DNA of 64,000 nt from Salinispora tropica CNB-440 (lineage in GTDB: Bacteria > Actinomycetota > Actinomycetes > Mycobacteriales > Micromonosporaceae), in assembly GCF_000016425.1 (NCBI RefSeq), contig NC_009380.1:930001-994000 (forward strand), given 5' to 3'. The notes under the pieces were generated by a model. The model ran no database searches and was not told the DNA's origin. It saw only the letters and a list, made by a program, of their open reading frames with translations. Each line of letters begins with the position of its first letter. Within the stretch, counting starts at the first letter, position 1. Positions 28,153 through 37,951 of this stretch are shown piece after piece. The position numbers were made by a program, and so were the translations under genes.

Positions 28153-29023
28153 CGAAATGCGCGTCGTCGAGCCCATGCACAGCGGTCTGCGCGACGTCCG
28201 TTGGCCCGAGGCGGCGGAGATCCGTGCTCGGGCCCGCCGTCGCAGCCGGCGTACCGCCCTGTTGGCGGGGGTCGTCCTGGTGGGGACCCTCGCGGTGGCT
28301 ACCGTCGCGGTAGTCAACCGTCCATGGGACTACTCACCGGCCGCTTCGGCACCGGTGAGGGCCGCGGGAAGTACCCCGACGTCGCTTGCCGGACAGGCTG
28401 CGGCGATGCGCTCCGACCTCCCGCCCGATCTCTTCGTCCAACAGTCGGACCTGGTGGTGCCCACCGAACTCCACCTCGACGAGACCGTTCTGGGTGGGCC
28501 CGTCACGCTGGGGCTGGGGCGTGATCGATGTGCTCTGGGCCCGGAGGCGGAGGCGTGGATGAGCCGGTCGCAGACGTTGCTGCGCTGGCCGGCCGGTAGC
28601 CCCGATCGGCTCGGTGACATCCTGGTTGTGCAGGATCTGTATCGGTTTCGCGACGATGGCGCGGCACGCTACCTCGCCGAGATCCGGCAGGCGATCGTTG
28701 CCTGCCCCGAGACGTGGGAGGCCTGGGCGACCGATGACAAGGGCAGTGCCACCAGTGTGAAGGCGGTGCACCGCTGGGACCTTCCGAAGGTGGACTTCGC
28801 CGGTGACGAGTCGCTCCTGCTGCGGCACTCGTCTTCGCTGCTCCCCAATCCCGTGCTGGGCGAGCTGCAGACCGTGATGAACTCACCGGATCTGCGGGTC
28901 GTGCTGCGCGTCGGTGACCTGGTGACGGTGCTCTTCGTCAGCATGGCCGGCGAGGCGGAACTGGTCCGCCTCGCCGCCGTGGCGGCCCGCCGCATGTGCA
29001 TCGCCGCCAGCCCATCCTGCTGA
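28145..29023 (+). CDS. Membrane protein, putative anti-sigma/regulatory partner of the sigma factor
   Basis: About 292 residues: ~36-residue basic cytoplasmic N-terminus, one membrane helix (about 37-58, TALLAGVVLVGTLAVATVAV) and a ~230-residue outer domain with four Cys. The HxxxCxxC zinc motif of ZAS-type anti-sigma factors is absent from the N-terminus. The 8-nt overlap with the sigma gene argues for equal expression and a functional partnership. The identification as anti-sigma factor is from context; it could instead be a lipoprotein-like sensor. Confidence 0.65.
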   Translation: MHDEMRVVEPMHSGLRDVRWPEAAEIRARARRRSRRTALLAGVVLVGTLAVATVAVVNRPWDYSPAASAPVRAAGSTPTSLAGQAAAMRSDLPPDLFVQQSDLVVPTELHLDETVLGGPVTLGLGRDRCALGPEAEAWMSRSQTLLRWPAGSPDRLGDILVVQDLYRFRDDGAARYLAEIRQAIVACPETWEAWATDDKGSATSVKAVHRWDLPKVDFAGDESLLLRHSSSLLPNPVLGELQTVMNSPDLRVVLRVGDLVTVLFVSMAGEAELVRLAAVAARRMCIAASPSC

Positions 29024-29075
29024 GCCGCGCTGAGCCGCGGTGCAGGAGCGGCCCAACGCCATCGAGGTGTCGTAC

Positions 29076-30659
29076 CTACAGCGGGATGTTGCCGTGTTTC
29101 TTCGGGGGAAGGGTCTCGCGCTTGGTGCGCAGCACCCGCAGCGCGCGGACGATCTGTGCCCGGGTCTCGTGCGGCGGGATGACCGAATCGACATACCCGC
29201 GCTCGGCGGCGATGTACGGGTTGGCGAGGGTGTCCTCGTATTCAGTGATCAGCTCGGCGCGCCGCGCCGCCGGGTCGGCAGCGCTGGCCAGCTCCTGCCG
29301 GTGCAGGATGTTGACCGCACCCTGGGCCCCCATCACCGCGATCTGGGCGGTCGGCCAGGCGAAGTTCAGGTCCGCGCCGAGGTGCTTGGAGCCCATGACG
29401 TCGTACGCCCCGCCGTATGCCTTGCGGGTGATGACGGTGACCTTTCCGACGGTGGCCTCGGCGTACGCGTAGATAAGCTTCGCGCCCCGACGGATGATGC
29501 CCTCCCACTCCTGGCTGGTGCCGGGGAGGAAGCCGGGCACGTCCACGAAGGTGAGCACCGGGATGTTGAACGCGTCGCAGGTGCGGACGAAGCGCGCGGC
29601 CTTCTCCGACGCTGCGATGTCCAGAGTGCCGGCGAAGTGCATGGGCTGGTTCGCGACCACACCGACCGGACGGCCCTCGACCCGGCCGTAGCCGACGATC
29701 AGGTTCTGCGCGTACAGCGGCTGTACCTCGAGGAACTCGCCCTCGTCGAGGACGTGTTCGATGACCCGGTGCATGTCGTACGGCTGGTTCGCCGAGTCCG
29801 GGATGAGGGTGTCCAGCTCCCGGTCCTCGTCGCTGATGTCGAGGTCCACGTCGATCGGGTACGTGACCGGCTCGTCCAGGTTGTTCGACGGCAGGTACGA
29901 CAGCAGCGACCGGACGTACTCGATGGCGTCCTCCTCGTCGGTGGCGAGGTAGTGCGCGTTGCCGCTGCGCGAGTTGTGCGTACGGGCGCCGCCCAACTCC
30001 TCCATGGCGACGTCCTCACCGGTGACGGTCTTGATCACGTCCGGGCCGGTGATGAACATGTGTGAGGTCTGGTCCACCATCACGGTGAAGTCGGTGACCG
30101 CCGGCGAGTAGACGGCGCCACCCGCGCACGGGCCCAGAATCAGCGAGATCTGGGGGATGACGCCACTGGCCCGTACGTTGCGGAAGAAGATCTCGCCGTA
30201 GAGGCCGAGCGAGGCGACGCCCTCCTGGATTCGGGCACCGCCGGAGTCGTTGATCCCGATGACCGGGCACCCGATCTTCATGGCCAGGTCCATCACCTTG
30301 ACGATCTTCTCGCCGAAGACCTCGCCGAGGGAGCCGCCGAAGACCGTGAAGTCCTGCGCGAAGACGCAGACCTGGCGACCGTCGATGGTCCCGTAACCGG
30401 TGATCACGCCGTCGCCGTAGGGGCGGGTCTTCGCCAGTCCGAAGTTGGTGGACCGGTGTCGGGCCAACTCGTCCAGCTCGACGAAGGAGCCCGGGTCGAG
30501 GAGCAGCTCGATCCGCTCCCGTGCGGTCTTCTTGCCCCGTGCATGTTGTTTGTCCACGGCGCGCGCCGATCCGGCGTGCACCGCCTCGTCGATCCGACGC
30601 TCCAGATCCGCCAGCTTGCCCGCGGTGCTGTGGATGTTGGTCCCGGTCTCGGTAGTCAC
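29076..30659 (-). CDS. accD: Acyl-CoA carboxylase beta subunit (propionyl-/acetyl-CoA carboxyltransferase)
   Basis: About 527 residues with the two crotonase-like halves of biotin-dependent carboxyltransferases: [20 protein letters not shown], the first oxyanion loop [23 protein letters not shown], and the second-half VDVPGFLPG and [11 protein letters not shown]. It transfers CO2 from carboxybiotin on the alpha subunit to acyl-CoA. GTG 30659 is favoured over TTG 30662 because TATATT ends 6 nt upstream, giving a leaderless start. Divergent from birA. Confidence 0.9.
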   Translation of the reverse strand: MTTETGTNIHSTAGKLADLERRIDEAVHAGSARAVDKQHARGKKTARERIELLLDPGSFVELDELARHRSTNFGLAKTRPYGDGVITGYGTIDGRQVCVFAQDFTVFGGSLGEVFGEKIVKVMDLAMKIGCPVIGINDSGGARIQEGVASLGLYGEIFFRNVRASGVIPQISLILGPCAGGAVYSPAVTDFTVMVDQTSHMFITGPDVIKTVTGEDVAMEELGGARTHNSRSGNAHYLATDEEDAIEYVRSLLSYLPSNNLDEPVTYPIDVDLDISDEDRELDTLIPDSANQPYDMHRVIEHVLDEGEFLEVQPLYAQNLIVGYGRVEGRPVGVVANQPMHFAGTLDIAASEKAARFVRTCDAFNIPVLTFVDVPGFLPGTSQEWEGIIRRGAKLIYAYAEATVGKVTVITRKAYGGAYDVMGSKHLGADLNFAWPTAQIAVMGAQGAVNILHRQELASAADPAARRAELITEYEDTLANPYIAAERGYVDSVIPPHETRAQIVRALRVLRTKRETLPPKKHGNIPL

Positions 30660-30665
30660 CAAGGG

Positions 30666-30671
30666 AATATA
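30666..30671 (-). promoter_or_regulatory. -10 box of leaderless accD promoter
   Basis: Minus-strand TATATT, 6 nt before GTG 30659; one of the closest matches to consensus in the window. Confidence 0.6.
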
Positions 30672-30732
30672 ACGATGGTTCAGCTCGGTGCCGCTGTGCA
30701 GTACGCCTCACCACCGGTCACCGGGAGGGTCG

Positions 30733-30738
30733 TAGGCT
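30733..30738 (+). promoter_or_regulatory. -10 box of leaderless birA promoter
   Basis: TAGGCT, 6 nt before ATG 30745, with no ribosome-binding site at the usual distance. Confidence 0.55.
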
Positions 30739-30744
30739 GGCGGG

Positions 30745-31620
30745 ATGCCGGGTTCCCCGTACACCGATCTGGATCGCCCGCCGCTGTCGGCGGTGCGGCT
30801 GCGTCGCGCGTTGGTCGCGCCGCATGGTCCGTGGGCCCGGCTGGAGCTTCTGGCCGAGACCGGTTCGACCAACGCGGACGTGGCCGAGTACGCCCGTTCC
30901 GGGGAGCCGGAGGGCCTAGTGCTGGTCGCGGAGCGGCAGAGCGCGGGGCGGGGCCGGCGGGGCCGCGAGTGGCAGTCGCCGGCTCGGGCGGGCATCGCCA
31001 CCAGCGTCCTGCTTCGGCCGGGGGAGGCGGTGGCCGAGCGGGGCTGGGCACCGGTGCCACCGTCGGCGTACGGGTGGTTGCCGCTGCTCGCCGGGGTGGC
31101 GCTGGTGGAGGCGGTGACCCGGCTGGCCGAGCTGGAGGCCACCCTGAAGTGGCCGAACGATCTGCTCGTCGGTGCGGCGAAGTGCGGCGGGATCCTGGCC
31201 GAGGGGGTGCCGGCGGTGGGCGTGGCGGCGGCACCCGCGATCGTCCTTGGCATCGGCCTGAACGTGACTCTTCGTGCTGATGAGTTGCCGGAGAACCCGA
31301 CCGGCCTTCCGGCGACCTCGCTGCGGTTGGCCGGCGCCGCGGCGACCGACCGGGATCCGCTGCTGCGGGCGCTGCTCCGGTCGTTGGGCGACTGGTATGA
31401 GCGTTGGCGGGCTGCTGAGGGCAGTGCGGTGGCGAGTGGGCTGCGAGCGGCCTACCTGGGCGTCTGTGCCACCGTGGATCGTCCGGTCCGGGTGCTGCTG
31501 CCGGATGGTGGCGAGCTGACCGGCACGGCGACCGGCGTTGACCCGGACGGCCAGTTGGTGGTGGCCACCCCAGAGGCCACCCGACACCTCTCCGCCGGCG
31601 ACATCCTGCACCTGCGCTGA
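30745..31620 (+). CDS. birA: Biotin--[acetyl-CoA-carboxylase] ligase
   Basis: A 291-residue biotin protein ligase: GSTNADVAEYA, the biotinyl-AMP loop SAGRGRRGREWQSP, and KWPNDLLVG with the catalytic Lys, then a small C-terminal SH3-like domain. It has no N-terminal HTH, so it is a group I ligase without repressor function. It attaches biotin to the carrier Lys of the alpha subunit encoded nearby and is divergent from accD, the arrangement found in mycobacteria. Confidence 0.9.
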   Translation: MPGSPYTDLDRPPLSAVRLRRALVAPHGPWARLELLAETGSTNADVAEYARSGEPEGLVLVAERQSAGRGRRGREWQSPARAGIATSVLLRPGEAVAERGWAPVPPSAYGWLPLLAGVALVEAVTRLAELEATLKWPNDLLVGAAKCGGILAEGVPAVGVAAAPAIVLGIGLNVTLRADELPENPTGLPATSLRLAGAAATDRDPLLRALLRSLGDWYERWRAAEGSAVASGLRAAYLGVCATVDRPVRVLLPDGGELTGTATGVDPDGQLVVATPEATRHLSAGDILHLR

Positions 31621-31744
31621 ACGGCTACTGCCGACTCCGCAGGACCGGTTCGGCAGCCTCCGTCGTCGTCCGCCCGCGCGGCTGATGTCGTGGGGTGGTG
31701 TGAGCGGTTACGGTCTGCGCGTCTGATCTGCGCTGGAGGTACCC

Positions 31745-32314
31745 GTGGCCTTTCCTGAGGACGTGCTCACCGAGGACGAGCACGTCGTGCTGCACCTGCA
31801 TCCGCACTGGAAGAACCTGGTCCGGCCGGTCGTGGTGACGATTCTCGCCGTCGCGGTGGTGGTGGCAGCCCTCGTGCTGGCCCCCGACGGCGCTGGCCGG
31901 GCGGTGGTGTTGGTGGTGCTCGGCGGGTTGGCGCTGGTGGGGGTGCTCTGGTTCGCGCTCTGGCCGGTGCTGGTCTGGCAGGCGACCCACTACCTGTTCA
32001 CCACCGAGCGGGTGCTCATCCAACGGGGTGCACTCTCCCGGGGCCGCCGGGACATCCCGCTCACCCGGGTCACCGACCATGCGATAGAGCAGCGCTTCAG
32101 CGAGCGGTTGCTCGGCTGCGGCACCCTGACCATCGACTCTGCTGGGGAGCGTGGGCAGTCGGTGTTGTTCGACGTGCCGCAGGTGGGGCGAGTCCAGACC
32201 ACCCTCTACGAGCTGGTGGAGGCGCAGCACGACCGGCAGCCGCCGGGCGACGCCGAGCGTCGGGAGGCGCTGACCGAGGTCCCGGACGGCAGGCCGCAAC
32301 GGGAACCGGGCTGA
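31745..32314 (+). CDS. PH-domain (bPH2/DUF304) membrane protein
   Basis: A 189-residue protein with a short cytoplasmic start, two adjacent membrane helices (about 25-75) and a bacterial PH-like domain containing THYLFTTERVLIQRGALSRG and IPLTRVTDHAIEQ. Role unknown; related proteins are membrane-associated scaffolds. GTG 31745 follows GGAGG at a good distance. It is the last + gene before two minus-strand GtrA genes. Confidence 0.8.
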   Translation: MAFPEDVLTEDEHVVLHLHPHWKNLVRPVVVTILAVAVVVAALVLAPDGAGRAVVLVVLGGLALVGVLWFALWPVLVWQATHYLFTTERVLIQRGALSRGRRDIPLTRVTDHAIEQRFSERLLGCGTLTIDSAGERGQSVLFDVPQVGRVQTTLYELVEAQHDRQPPGDAERREALTEVPDGRPQREPG

Positions 32315-32356
32315 GCGGGTCTCGTTGGCCGGCCGGTGCCTCCGCGGCCGGTGTGG

Positions 32357-33049
32357 TCAGGGGCGACGGGGCCGGCGGGTGCTCGCCTGGAGTTCCGCGG
32401 CGAGCTCGGCCGCCAGCTCCCGGTCCAGGTCGAGGCGGGCGTCCAGTGGGATGGTCAGGCCCTGGATCGGTGTGCGGTGGTGGTGGGTGCCGGGTGGCGG
32501 GGCGGCTTCCTCCAGTTCCGAGACCGACTCCGCCAGCTCGGCGACCGGATCCATCTCGGCCATGGTGTCCCACTCGTCGCGGGGGATGCTGTGCCAGTTG
32601 TTCGCGGCCGGCGCTGGCGCGGGCTGGAAGACGAATGTTCGGTAGGACCAGAACCGGAACAGCGTCGCCAGCACCACACCCATGGTCTTGGCGAGGTTGA
32701 GGGCGAGCAGGCTGGTCACCCCGAGGCCGTACTTGGCCGCCGTCAGCACGCCCAGTTCGATGAGGAGCCCCGCACCATTAAAGAGGAAGAAAAGGGCATA
32801 CTCGCGCCTAACGGCTGTTTTTGGACGATCACGGTACGTCCAGTGACGATTCATGAGGTACGACGTGATCGTTGCCGTGACAGTGGCGACGACCGTCGCC
32901 TTCAGGGCGCCGCCCTGGAAAACGGTGAGTGCGAGGGCGTTGAACACCGCGTAATTGATGACAGTGTTGACGCCACCGACGATGCCGAATTTGAGCGCCT
33001 CGTTGACGAACTTCTGCCAGCGCTCGGGCAGGAGGCGGACAAGACGCAT
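32357..33049 (-). CDS. GtrA-family membrane protein with long cytoplasmic tail
   Basis: About 230 residues. Four membrane helices in the first ~140 residues show the GtrA pattern (KFGIVGGVNTVINYAVFNAL; TSYLMNRHWTYRD; EYALFFLFNGAGLLIELGVL; TLFRFWSYRTFVFQ). The ~85-residue C-terminal tail is acidic and Ala-rich. GtrA proteins are thought to flip polyprenyl-linked sugars for glycan modification. ATG 33049 is preferred; GTG 33058 is possible. A second GtrA gene lies directly upstream. Confidence 0.85.
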   Translation of the reverse strand: MRLVRLLPERWQKFVNEALKFGIVGGVNTVINYAVFNALALTVFQGGALKATVVATVTATITSYLMNRHWTYRDRPKTAVRREYALFFLFNGAGLLIELGVLTAAKYGLGVTSLLALNLAKTMGVVLATLFRFWSYRTFVFQPAPAPAANNWHSIPRDEWDTMAEMDPVAELAESVSELEEAAPPPGTHHHRTPIQGLTIPLDARLDLDRELAAELAAELQASTRRPRRP

Positions 33050-33113
33050 GCGGAACACCTTAGGCGAGTGGACTGGGCCGAGATCTTCCCGGCCTGGCGA
33101 GATGGGCGCCAGG

Positions 33114-33656
33114 TCACGCCCGGTATCGGTCGTGCTTCGCTTCCGGTGCAGTGGGAGTTCCCGTTGGTACGAAGACGAACCGTCGATAGGACCAGAACCG
33201 GAAGAGGGTCGCCAGCCCGGTGCCGACGAGGTAGCTGGCGATGTTGTCCGCCAGTGGGGTCTGGAAGACCTCCGGCCAGATCTGGCCCAGGCCGTAGCGG
33301 CTGATCGCCAGGACCGCCACCGTGATGCCGAGGCCCACCGCGTTGAAGATGAAGAAGAGCGCGTACTCGCGGGCTGGGTTGCCGCCTCGACGGTGTCGCC
33401 ACGTCCAGAACCGGTTGCCGAGGAAGGCGAAGGTTGCCGCCACCACCGTGGAGATGGTCTTCGCGGTCACCTGCTCCATGTCCTGCACCGAGGTCAGGAG
33501 GTTGAAGAGGGCGAAGTCGACGATGAAGGCGACGCCGCCCACGGTGGCGAACTTGCTCAACTCGTGGACGAGGTGACCGAACCGGTCCAGCAGAGAGTGG
33601 ATCAGACCCGGCCGGGTCCGCCGGGAGCCAGGCTCCCCGGTCATCGTCGCTGCCAC
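33114..33656 (-). CDS. GtrA-family membrane protein
   Basis: About 180 residues with four membrane helices in the GtrA pattern (SKFATVGGVAFIVDFALFNL; FLGNRFWTWRH; EYALFFIFNAVGLGITVAVL; ATLFRFWSYRRFVFVP). GTG 33656 is chosen because a leaderless -10 (minus-strand TACGCT) ends 6 nt upstream; ATG 33644 is the alternative. It is followed by the second GtrA gene after about 65 nt, so the pair probably acts in the same surface-glycan pathway. No glycosyltransferase is adjacent. Confidence 0.85.
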   Translation of the reverse strand: MAATMTGEPGSRRTRPGLIHSLLDRFGHLVHELSKFATVGGVAFIVDFALFNLLTSVQDMEQVTAKTISTVVAATFAFLGNRFWTWRHRRGGNPAREYALFFIFNAVGLGITVAVLAISRYGLGQIWPEVFQTPLADNIASYLVGTGLATLFRFWSYRRFVFVPTGTPTAPEAKHDRYRA

Positions 33657-33662
33657 CGAGCG

Positions 33663-33668
33663 AGCGTA
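33663..33668 (-). promoter_or_regulatory. -10 box of leaderless gtrA promoter
   Basis: Minus-strand TACGCT, 6 nt before GTG 33656. Confidence 0.5.
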
Positions 33669-34052
33669 CCGGGTGCGGGCCCGGGGCGCGGGTAGCACCG
33701 GCCGGCATGGCTGGTCCGGACAGTGGCGATGAGCGGAGCGTAACAGTCCCGGGCGGGGTCTCCCGCATGATCGGGCGAAGCGGAGCCGGGTCGCAGCCGG
33801 CGTACCGGGACGACGACCGGCCAGATGTTTCGTCCCTGGATTTGCGTGAAACTGCGCGTGAAAGCGGGTATTAGCTCGCGATGCCGCAGCTGGACCGTAC
33901 CTTGTGCAGTTCTTCACAACCAGTCCCACTGACTGGTGGCGCAAGCCGGTTTACGCTGAGGCCAATCCCAGGTTTCACGTAGGCGACGCACCGCGCCGTC
34001 AAGCCTCGTGCATCCCATAGACCGGTCAGCGTCGACCACAAGGAGATGTGTC
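33669..34052. other. Intergenic region upstream of PEP carboxykinase
   Basis: About 384 bases without a gene. It holds the pckG promoter and 5' leader. A 7-bp inverted repeat ACCAGTC (33919-33925) / GACTGGT (33931-33937) with a 5-nt spacer could be an operator or RNA hairpin. No known riboswitch was recognised. Confidence 0.5.
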
Positions 34053-35891
34053 ATGGTTGCTCCGGCCACTGTTCGGGGTATCGATCAGGCCCCGACATCC
34101 CACCCCAAACTGCTTGCCTGGGTCCGTGAGATCGCGGAACTGACCACCCCGGACCGTGTGGTCTGGGCGGACGGGTCAGAAGAAGAGTGGCGTCGTATCA
34201 CCGACGAACTCGTCGAGGCTGGCACCCTGGTCCGACTCAACCCGGAGAAGAAGCGCAACTCGTTCTACGCGCGGACCGATCCGACGGATGTGGCGCGCGT
34301 TGAGGAGCGCACCTTCATCTGCTCGGTTGACGAGGCGGACGCCGGCCCGACCAACAACTGGATGGCGCCGGCCGAGATGAAGCGGACGATGACGGAGCTG
34401 TACCGCGGCTGCATGCGTGGTCGCACCATGTACGTCATCCCCTTCTGCATGGGCCCGGTAGAGGCCAAGAATCCGATGTTCGGCATCGAGATCACCGACA
34501 GTCCGTACGTGGTCGCCTCGATGCGGATCATGACTCGGATGGGCACGAAGATCCTGGAGGCGATGGGCGACGACGCGGACTTCGTGCACGCTCTGCACTC
34601 GATCGGCGCGCCGCTCGCGCCGGGTCAGCAGGACGTCTCCTGGCCCTGCAACGAGACGAAGTACATCTCGCACTTCCCCGAGACCCGGGAGATCTGGTCC
34701 TACGGCTCCGGCTACGGCGGCAACTCGCTGCTCGGCAAGAAGTGCTACTCGCTGCGGATCGCCAGTGTGATGGGACGCGACGAGGGCTGGCTCGCTGAGC
34801 ACATGCTGATCCTCAAGATCACCTCTCCGGAGGGGAGGGCCTACCACATCGCCGGGGCCTTCCCGTCGGCATGCGGCAAGACCAACCTCGCCATGCTGGA
34901 GCCGACCATCCCCGGCTGGAAGGTCGAGACCGTCGGGGACGACATCGCCTGGATGCGGTTCGGCCCAGACGGACGCCTCTATGCGGTCAACCCGGAGTAC
35001 GGCCTCTTCGGGGTCGCCCCCGGAACCGACTGGAAGACCAACGCCAACGCGATGCGGACGTTGGACCGCGGCAACTCCATCTTCACCAACGTGGCCCTCA
35101 CCGACGACGGTGACATCTGGTGGGAGGGTATGGGCGAGCCCCCGACGCACCTCATCGACTGGAAGGGCAACGACTGGACGCCGCAGAGCGAACACCTCTC
35201 CTCGCACGCCAACAGCCGGTTCTGCACCCCGATCACCCAGTGCCCGATCCTCGCCGAGGATTACTACGACCCCAACGGCGTGCCGATTGACGCCATCCTC
35301 TTTGGTGGCCGCCGCCGGGACACCGTTCCACTGGTCACCGAGGCGCGGGACTGGGTGCACGGTGTCTACCTTGGTGCGACGCTCTCCTCGGAGACCACCG
35401 CCGCGGCCTCGGGCGCGGTCGGCGTCGTGCGTCGGGACCCGATGGCGATGCTGCCCTTCATCGGCTACAACGCCGGGGACTACTTCCGGCACTGGATCGA
35501 GATGGGCAAGGGTACCGACGGTGACGAGTCGAAGCTGCCGAGCGTCTACTACGTCAACTGGTTCCGTAAGGATGCCGAGGGTAGCTTCCTCTGGCCGGGC
35601 TTCGGCGAGAACTCCCGGGTCCTGAAGTGGATCGTCGAGCGGCTCGAGGGCCGGGCCGAAGCCGTGGAGACCCCGATCGGCATGGTTCCCGCCGAAGACG
35701 CGCTGGACGTCGAGGGCCTGGACATGACCTCGGAAGACATTCGGATCGCGCTGAAGGTCGACGTGAACGAGTGGCAGGCCGAACTGCCGTTGGTCACCGA
35801 GTGGTTTGAGAAGTTCGGGGACAAGCTGCCCGGTGTCCTCTGGGCGGAGCTGGACGCCCTGCGTGCTCGGCTCGACGCGGAGCCGCAGTAG
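34053..35891 (+). CDS. pckG: GTP-dependent phosphoenolpyruvate carboxykinase
   Basis: A 612-residue GTP-type PEPCK. The kinase P-loop with the reactive Cys is [12 protein letters not shown], about residue 270; other hallmarks are [26 protein letters not shown] and [14 protein letters not shown]. It converts oxaloacetate plus GTP to PEP and CO2, the entry step of gluconeogenesis, or runs in reverse. ATG 34053 is set by AAGGAG (34040-34045) at 7 nt; the 15 extra upstream residues of the longer frame are rejected. Monocistronic, with a long leader. Confidence 0.95.
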   Translation: MVAPATVRGIDQAPTSHPKLLAWVREIAELTTPDRVVWADGSEEEWRRITDELVEAGTLVRLNPEKKRNSFYARTDPTDVARVEERTFICSVDEADAGPTNNWMAPAEMKRTMTELYRGCMRGRTMYVIPFCMGPVEAKNPMFGIEITDSPYVVASMRIMTRMGTKILEAMGDDADFVHALHSIGAPLAPGQQDVSWPCNETKYISHFPETREIWSYGSGYGGNSLLGKKCYSLRIASVMGRDEGWLAEHMLILKITSPEGRAYHIAGAFPSACGKTNLAMLEPTIPGWKVETVGDDIAWMRFGPDGRLYAVNPEYGLFGVAPGTDWKTNANAMRTLDRGNSIFTNVALTDDGDIWWEGMGEPPTHLIDWKGNDWTPQSEHLSSHANSRFCTPITQCPILAEDYYDPNGVPIDAILFGGRRRDTVPLVTEARDWVHGVYLGATLSSETTAAASGAVGVVRRDPMAMLPFIGYNAGDYFRHWIEMGKGTDGDESKLPSVYYVNWFRKDAEGSFLWPGFGENSRVLKWIVERLEGRAEAVETPIGMVPAEDALDVEGLDMTSEDIRIALKVDVNEWQAELPLVTEWFEKFGDKLPGVLWAELDALRARLDAEPQ

Positions 35892-35984
35892 CAGCGGAAG
35901 TGGTTGGGCCGACGCCGCGGGCGATGGATGATCCCTGCAACGGCCGCCGAGAGCAGTAGCTCGGCGGCGGAGAGGGGGCACGAC

Positions 35985-37148
35985 GTGGTGACCAGGCTGG
36001 CCGACGGGGACGACGAGTTCGACGTCGTGGTGGTGGGGGCGGGGCCGGCCGGCTCGGCCGCCGCCATCGCCGCCCGCCGGACGGGAGCCCGGGTGCTCCT
36101 GCTGGATCGGGCCGACTTCCCCCGGGACAAGGCCTGCGGGGACGGGATCGCCGCGCACGCGTTGGACGTCCTGGCCGGGCTGGGCGTATCCGACCCGGTA
36201 GCCGGGTACCCCTCGCTGCCCGCGCTTCGCCTGGTCGCCCCGGGCGGTCCGGCGGTGGCGCGGGCGCTACCCCGTCCGGCGTACACGGTGCCCCGAACCG
36301 TCTTCGATGCTCGGTTGGTCGCGGCGGCGGTCGCGGCCGGTGCCCAGCTGCGCCGGCACGTGGTACGTCGCGTCGAGGTGCGGGCGGACCGGGTCGTGCT
36401 CGACGGGCGGATCGCCGGGCGGGCCGTGGTGGGTGCCGACGGTGCGGGCTCGGTCGTGCGCCGGGCACTGGGATGCCCCCCGAACCCGGACCGTCACCTG
36501 GCCCTGGCGATCCGGGGCTACGCGTCTGCGCCGTCCGGCCCACCAGAGCAGCTCATCGTCACGTCAGCCACCCGTTGGCCGGCGTACGCCTGGTCCTTCC
36601 CGATCGGCGACGGACGGGCGAACGTCGGGTACGGGGAGGTGCTACGCGGTGAGTCGCTGACCCGGGAGCACCTCGTTGCGCGGCTGGGAGCGTTGCTGTC
36701 CGGGGTCGATCCGGCGGCGGTCACCGCCCTGCGGGCCCATCACCTACCGCTCTCCACCCACCGGCCGGTGCCGGGCCGCGGCCGGGTGCTGCTGGCAGGC
36801 GACGCGCTCTCGCTGATCAACCCGTTCACCGGGGAGGGGATCTTCTACGCGCTGCTCTCCGGAGCGCTCGCCGGCGCCGCGGCGAGCCGTACGCCGGAGC
36901 AGGCCGCTCGGGGCTACGCCGCGGCGCTTCGTCGTCGGCTCGGTGGTCATCTACGGCACAGTTCGGTTGCGGCCTGGCTCGCCCGACGGCGGTCGGTGGT
37001 TGACGCGGCGGTCTGGGCAGCTAGCCGCGATGACCAGGTGTATCGGGCGGTGGTGGAGTTGGGGCTCGGCGACGGCCGGCTGGACATCCGGACGCTGGCC
37101 ATGATCGGGCGTGGCCTGGCCCCCGGGGTTCGGCATCCCGAGCTGTGA
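35985..37148 (+). CDS. Geranylgeranyl-reductase-type FAD oxidoreductase (MenJ-like)
   Basis: About 387 residues. FAD-binding VVVGAGPAGSAAAIAARRTG at the N-terminus, DKACGDGIAAHAL (conserved Cys region), and the second FAD contact GRVLLAGDALSLINPFTGEG are typical of the geranylgeranyl reductase family, which saturates isoprenoid double bonds, including menaquinone side chains (MenJ) in actinobacteria. GTG 35985 or 35988 follows a GGGGG-type site; 35985 is used. The next gene is a Z-prenyl transferase, giving an isoprenoid theme. Confidence 0.8.
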   Translation: MVTRLADGDDEFDVVVVGAGPAGSAAAIAARRTGARVLLLDRADFPRDKACGDGIAAHALDVLAGLGVSDPVAGYPSLPALRLVAPGGPAVARALPRPAYTVPRTVFDARLVAAAVAAGAQLRRHVVRRVEVRADRVVLDGRIAGRAVVGADGAGSVVRRALGCPPNPDRHLALAIRGYASAPSGPPEQLIVTSATRWPAYAWSFPIGDGRANVGYGEVLRGESLTREHLVARLGALLSGVDPAAVTALRAHHLPLSTHRPVPGRGRVLLAGDALSLINPFTGEGIFYALLSGALAGAAASRTPEQAARGYAAALRRRLGGHLRHSSVAAWLARRRSVVDAAVWAASRDDQVYRAVVELGLGDGRLDIRTLAMIGRGLAPGVRHPEL

Positions 37149-37165
37149 GGCGTCACTCCGGTCGC

Positions 37166-37171
37166 TACCCT
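37166..37171 (+). promoter_or_regulatory. -10 box of probable leaderless Z-prenyl transferase promoter
   Basis: TACCCT, 8 nt before ATG 37180 and 5 nt before the in-frame GTG 37177. Confidence 0.4.
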
Positions 37172-37179
37172 GGCAGGTG

Positions 37180-37950
37180 ATGACTCTGCGGGACGTTGTC
37201 TACTCGGTGTACGAACGCCGGCTCACGGCGAAGCTGGCGGGTAAGCCGGTGCCTCGGCATGTCGGTGTGATGTGCGACGGCAACCGCAGATGGGCGCGGG
37301 AGATGGGGTTCGTCGACCCCAACGACGGCCACCGGGTCGGTGCCGAGCGGATCAAGGAGCTGCTGCGGTGGTGTGACGCGGCCGGCGTCGGGCACGTGAC
37401 GCTCTGGCTGCTCTCCACCGACAACCTCACCCGCCCGGCAGCTCAGCTCGATCCGTTGTTGCAGATCATCGAGGACCTGACGAGCGAGTTGGCCGAGGAG
37501 GCCAACCCTTGGCGGCTGCGGATGGTCGGGGCGCTCGACGTGTTGCCGGCGCAGCATGCGGCGGCACTCAAGGCAGCGGCGGAGCGGACCCGGGACCGGG
37601 TGGGCGGCGCACAGGTCAACATCGCCGTGGGCTATGGCGGCCGGCGCGAGATCGCGGATTCGGTGCGGTCGTTCCTGCACGAGCACGCGAAGGCCGGCAC
37701 CAGCATCGAACAGCTGGCCGAGACGTTTGACGTCGAGCACATCACCGAGCACCTCTACACCCGGGGTCTGCCCGATCCCGATCTGATCATCCGGACCAGC
37801 GGCGAACAGCGCATGTCCGGTTTCCTGCTCTGGCAGTCCGTCCACTCGGAGTTCTACTTCTGCGAGTTGAATTGGCCGGAATTTCGCCGGGTTGACTTTC
37901 TCCGCGCGTTGCGCTCCTACGCCACCCGTCAGCGTCGCTTCGGCATCTGA
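37180..37950 (+). CDS. uppS: Isoprenyl transferase (UppS family, short-chain Z type)
   Basis: About 256 residues. The cis-prenyl transferase signature HVGVMCDGNRRWAREMG carries the catalytic Asp; later motifs are LWLLSTDNLTRP and PDLIIRTSGEQRMSGFLLWQ then SEFYF. It condenses isopentenyl diphosphate onto an allylic primer, toward undecaprenyl/decaprenyl carrier lipids. The sequence resembles the mycobacterial Z,E-farnesyl diphosphate synthase branch; chain length cannot be fixed by eye. It follows the geranylgeranyl-reductase-like gene and is convergent with otsB. Confidence 0.9.
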   Translation: MTLRDVVYSVYERRLTAKLAGKPVPRHVGVMCDGNRRWAREMGFVDPNDGHRVGAERIKELLRWCDAAGVGHVTLWLLSTDNLTRPAAQLDPLLQIIEDLTSELAEEANPWRLRMVGALDVLPAQHAAALKAAAERTRDRVGGAQVNIAVGYGGRREIADSVRSFLHEHAKAGTSIEQLAETFDVEHITEHLYTRGLPDPDLIIRTSGEQRMSGFLLWQSVHSEFYFCELNWPEFRRVDFLRALRSYATRQRRFGI

Positions 37951-37951
37951 T

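Noticed and set aside
34176..36158. Open frame of 660 codons on the - strand
   Set aside because: Antisense to PEP carboxykinase, which has full family motifs; no domain in the antisense product.
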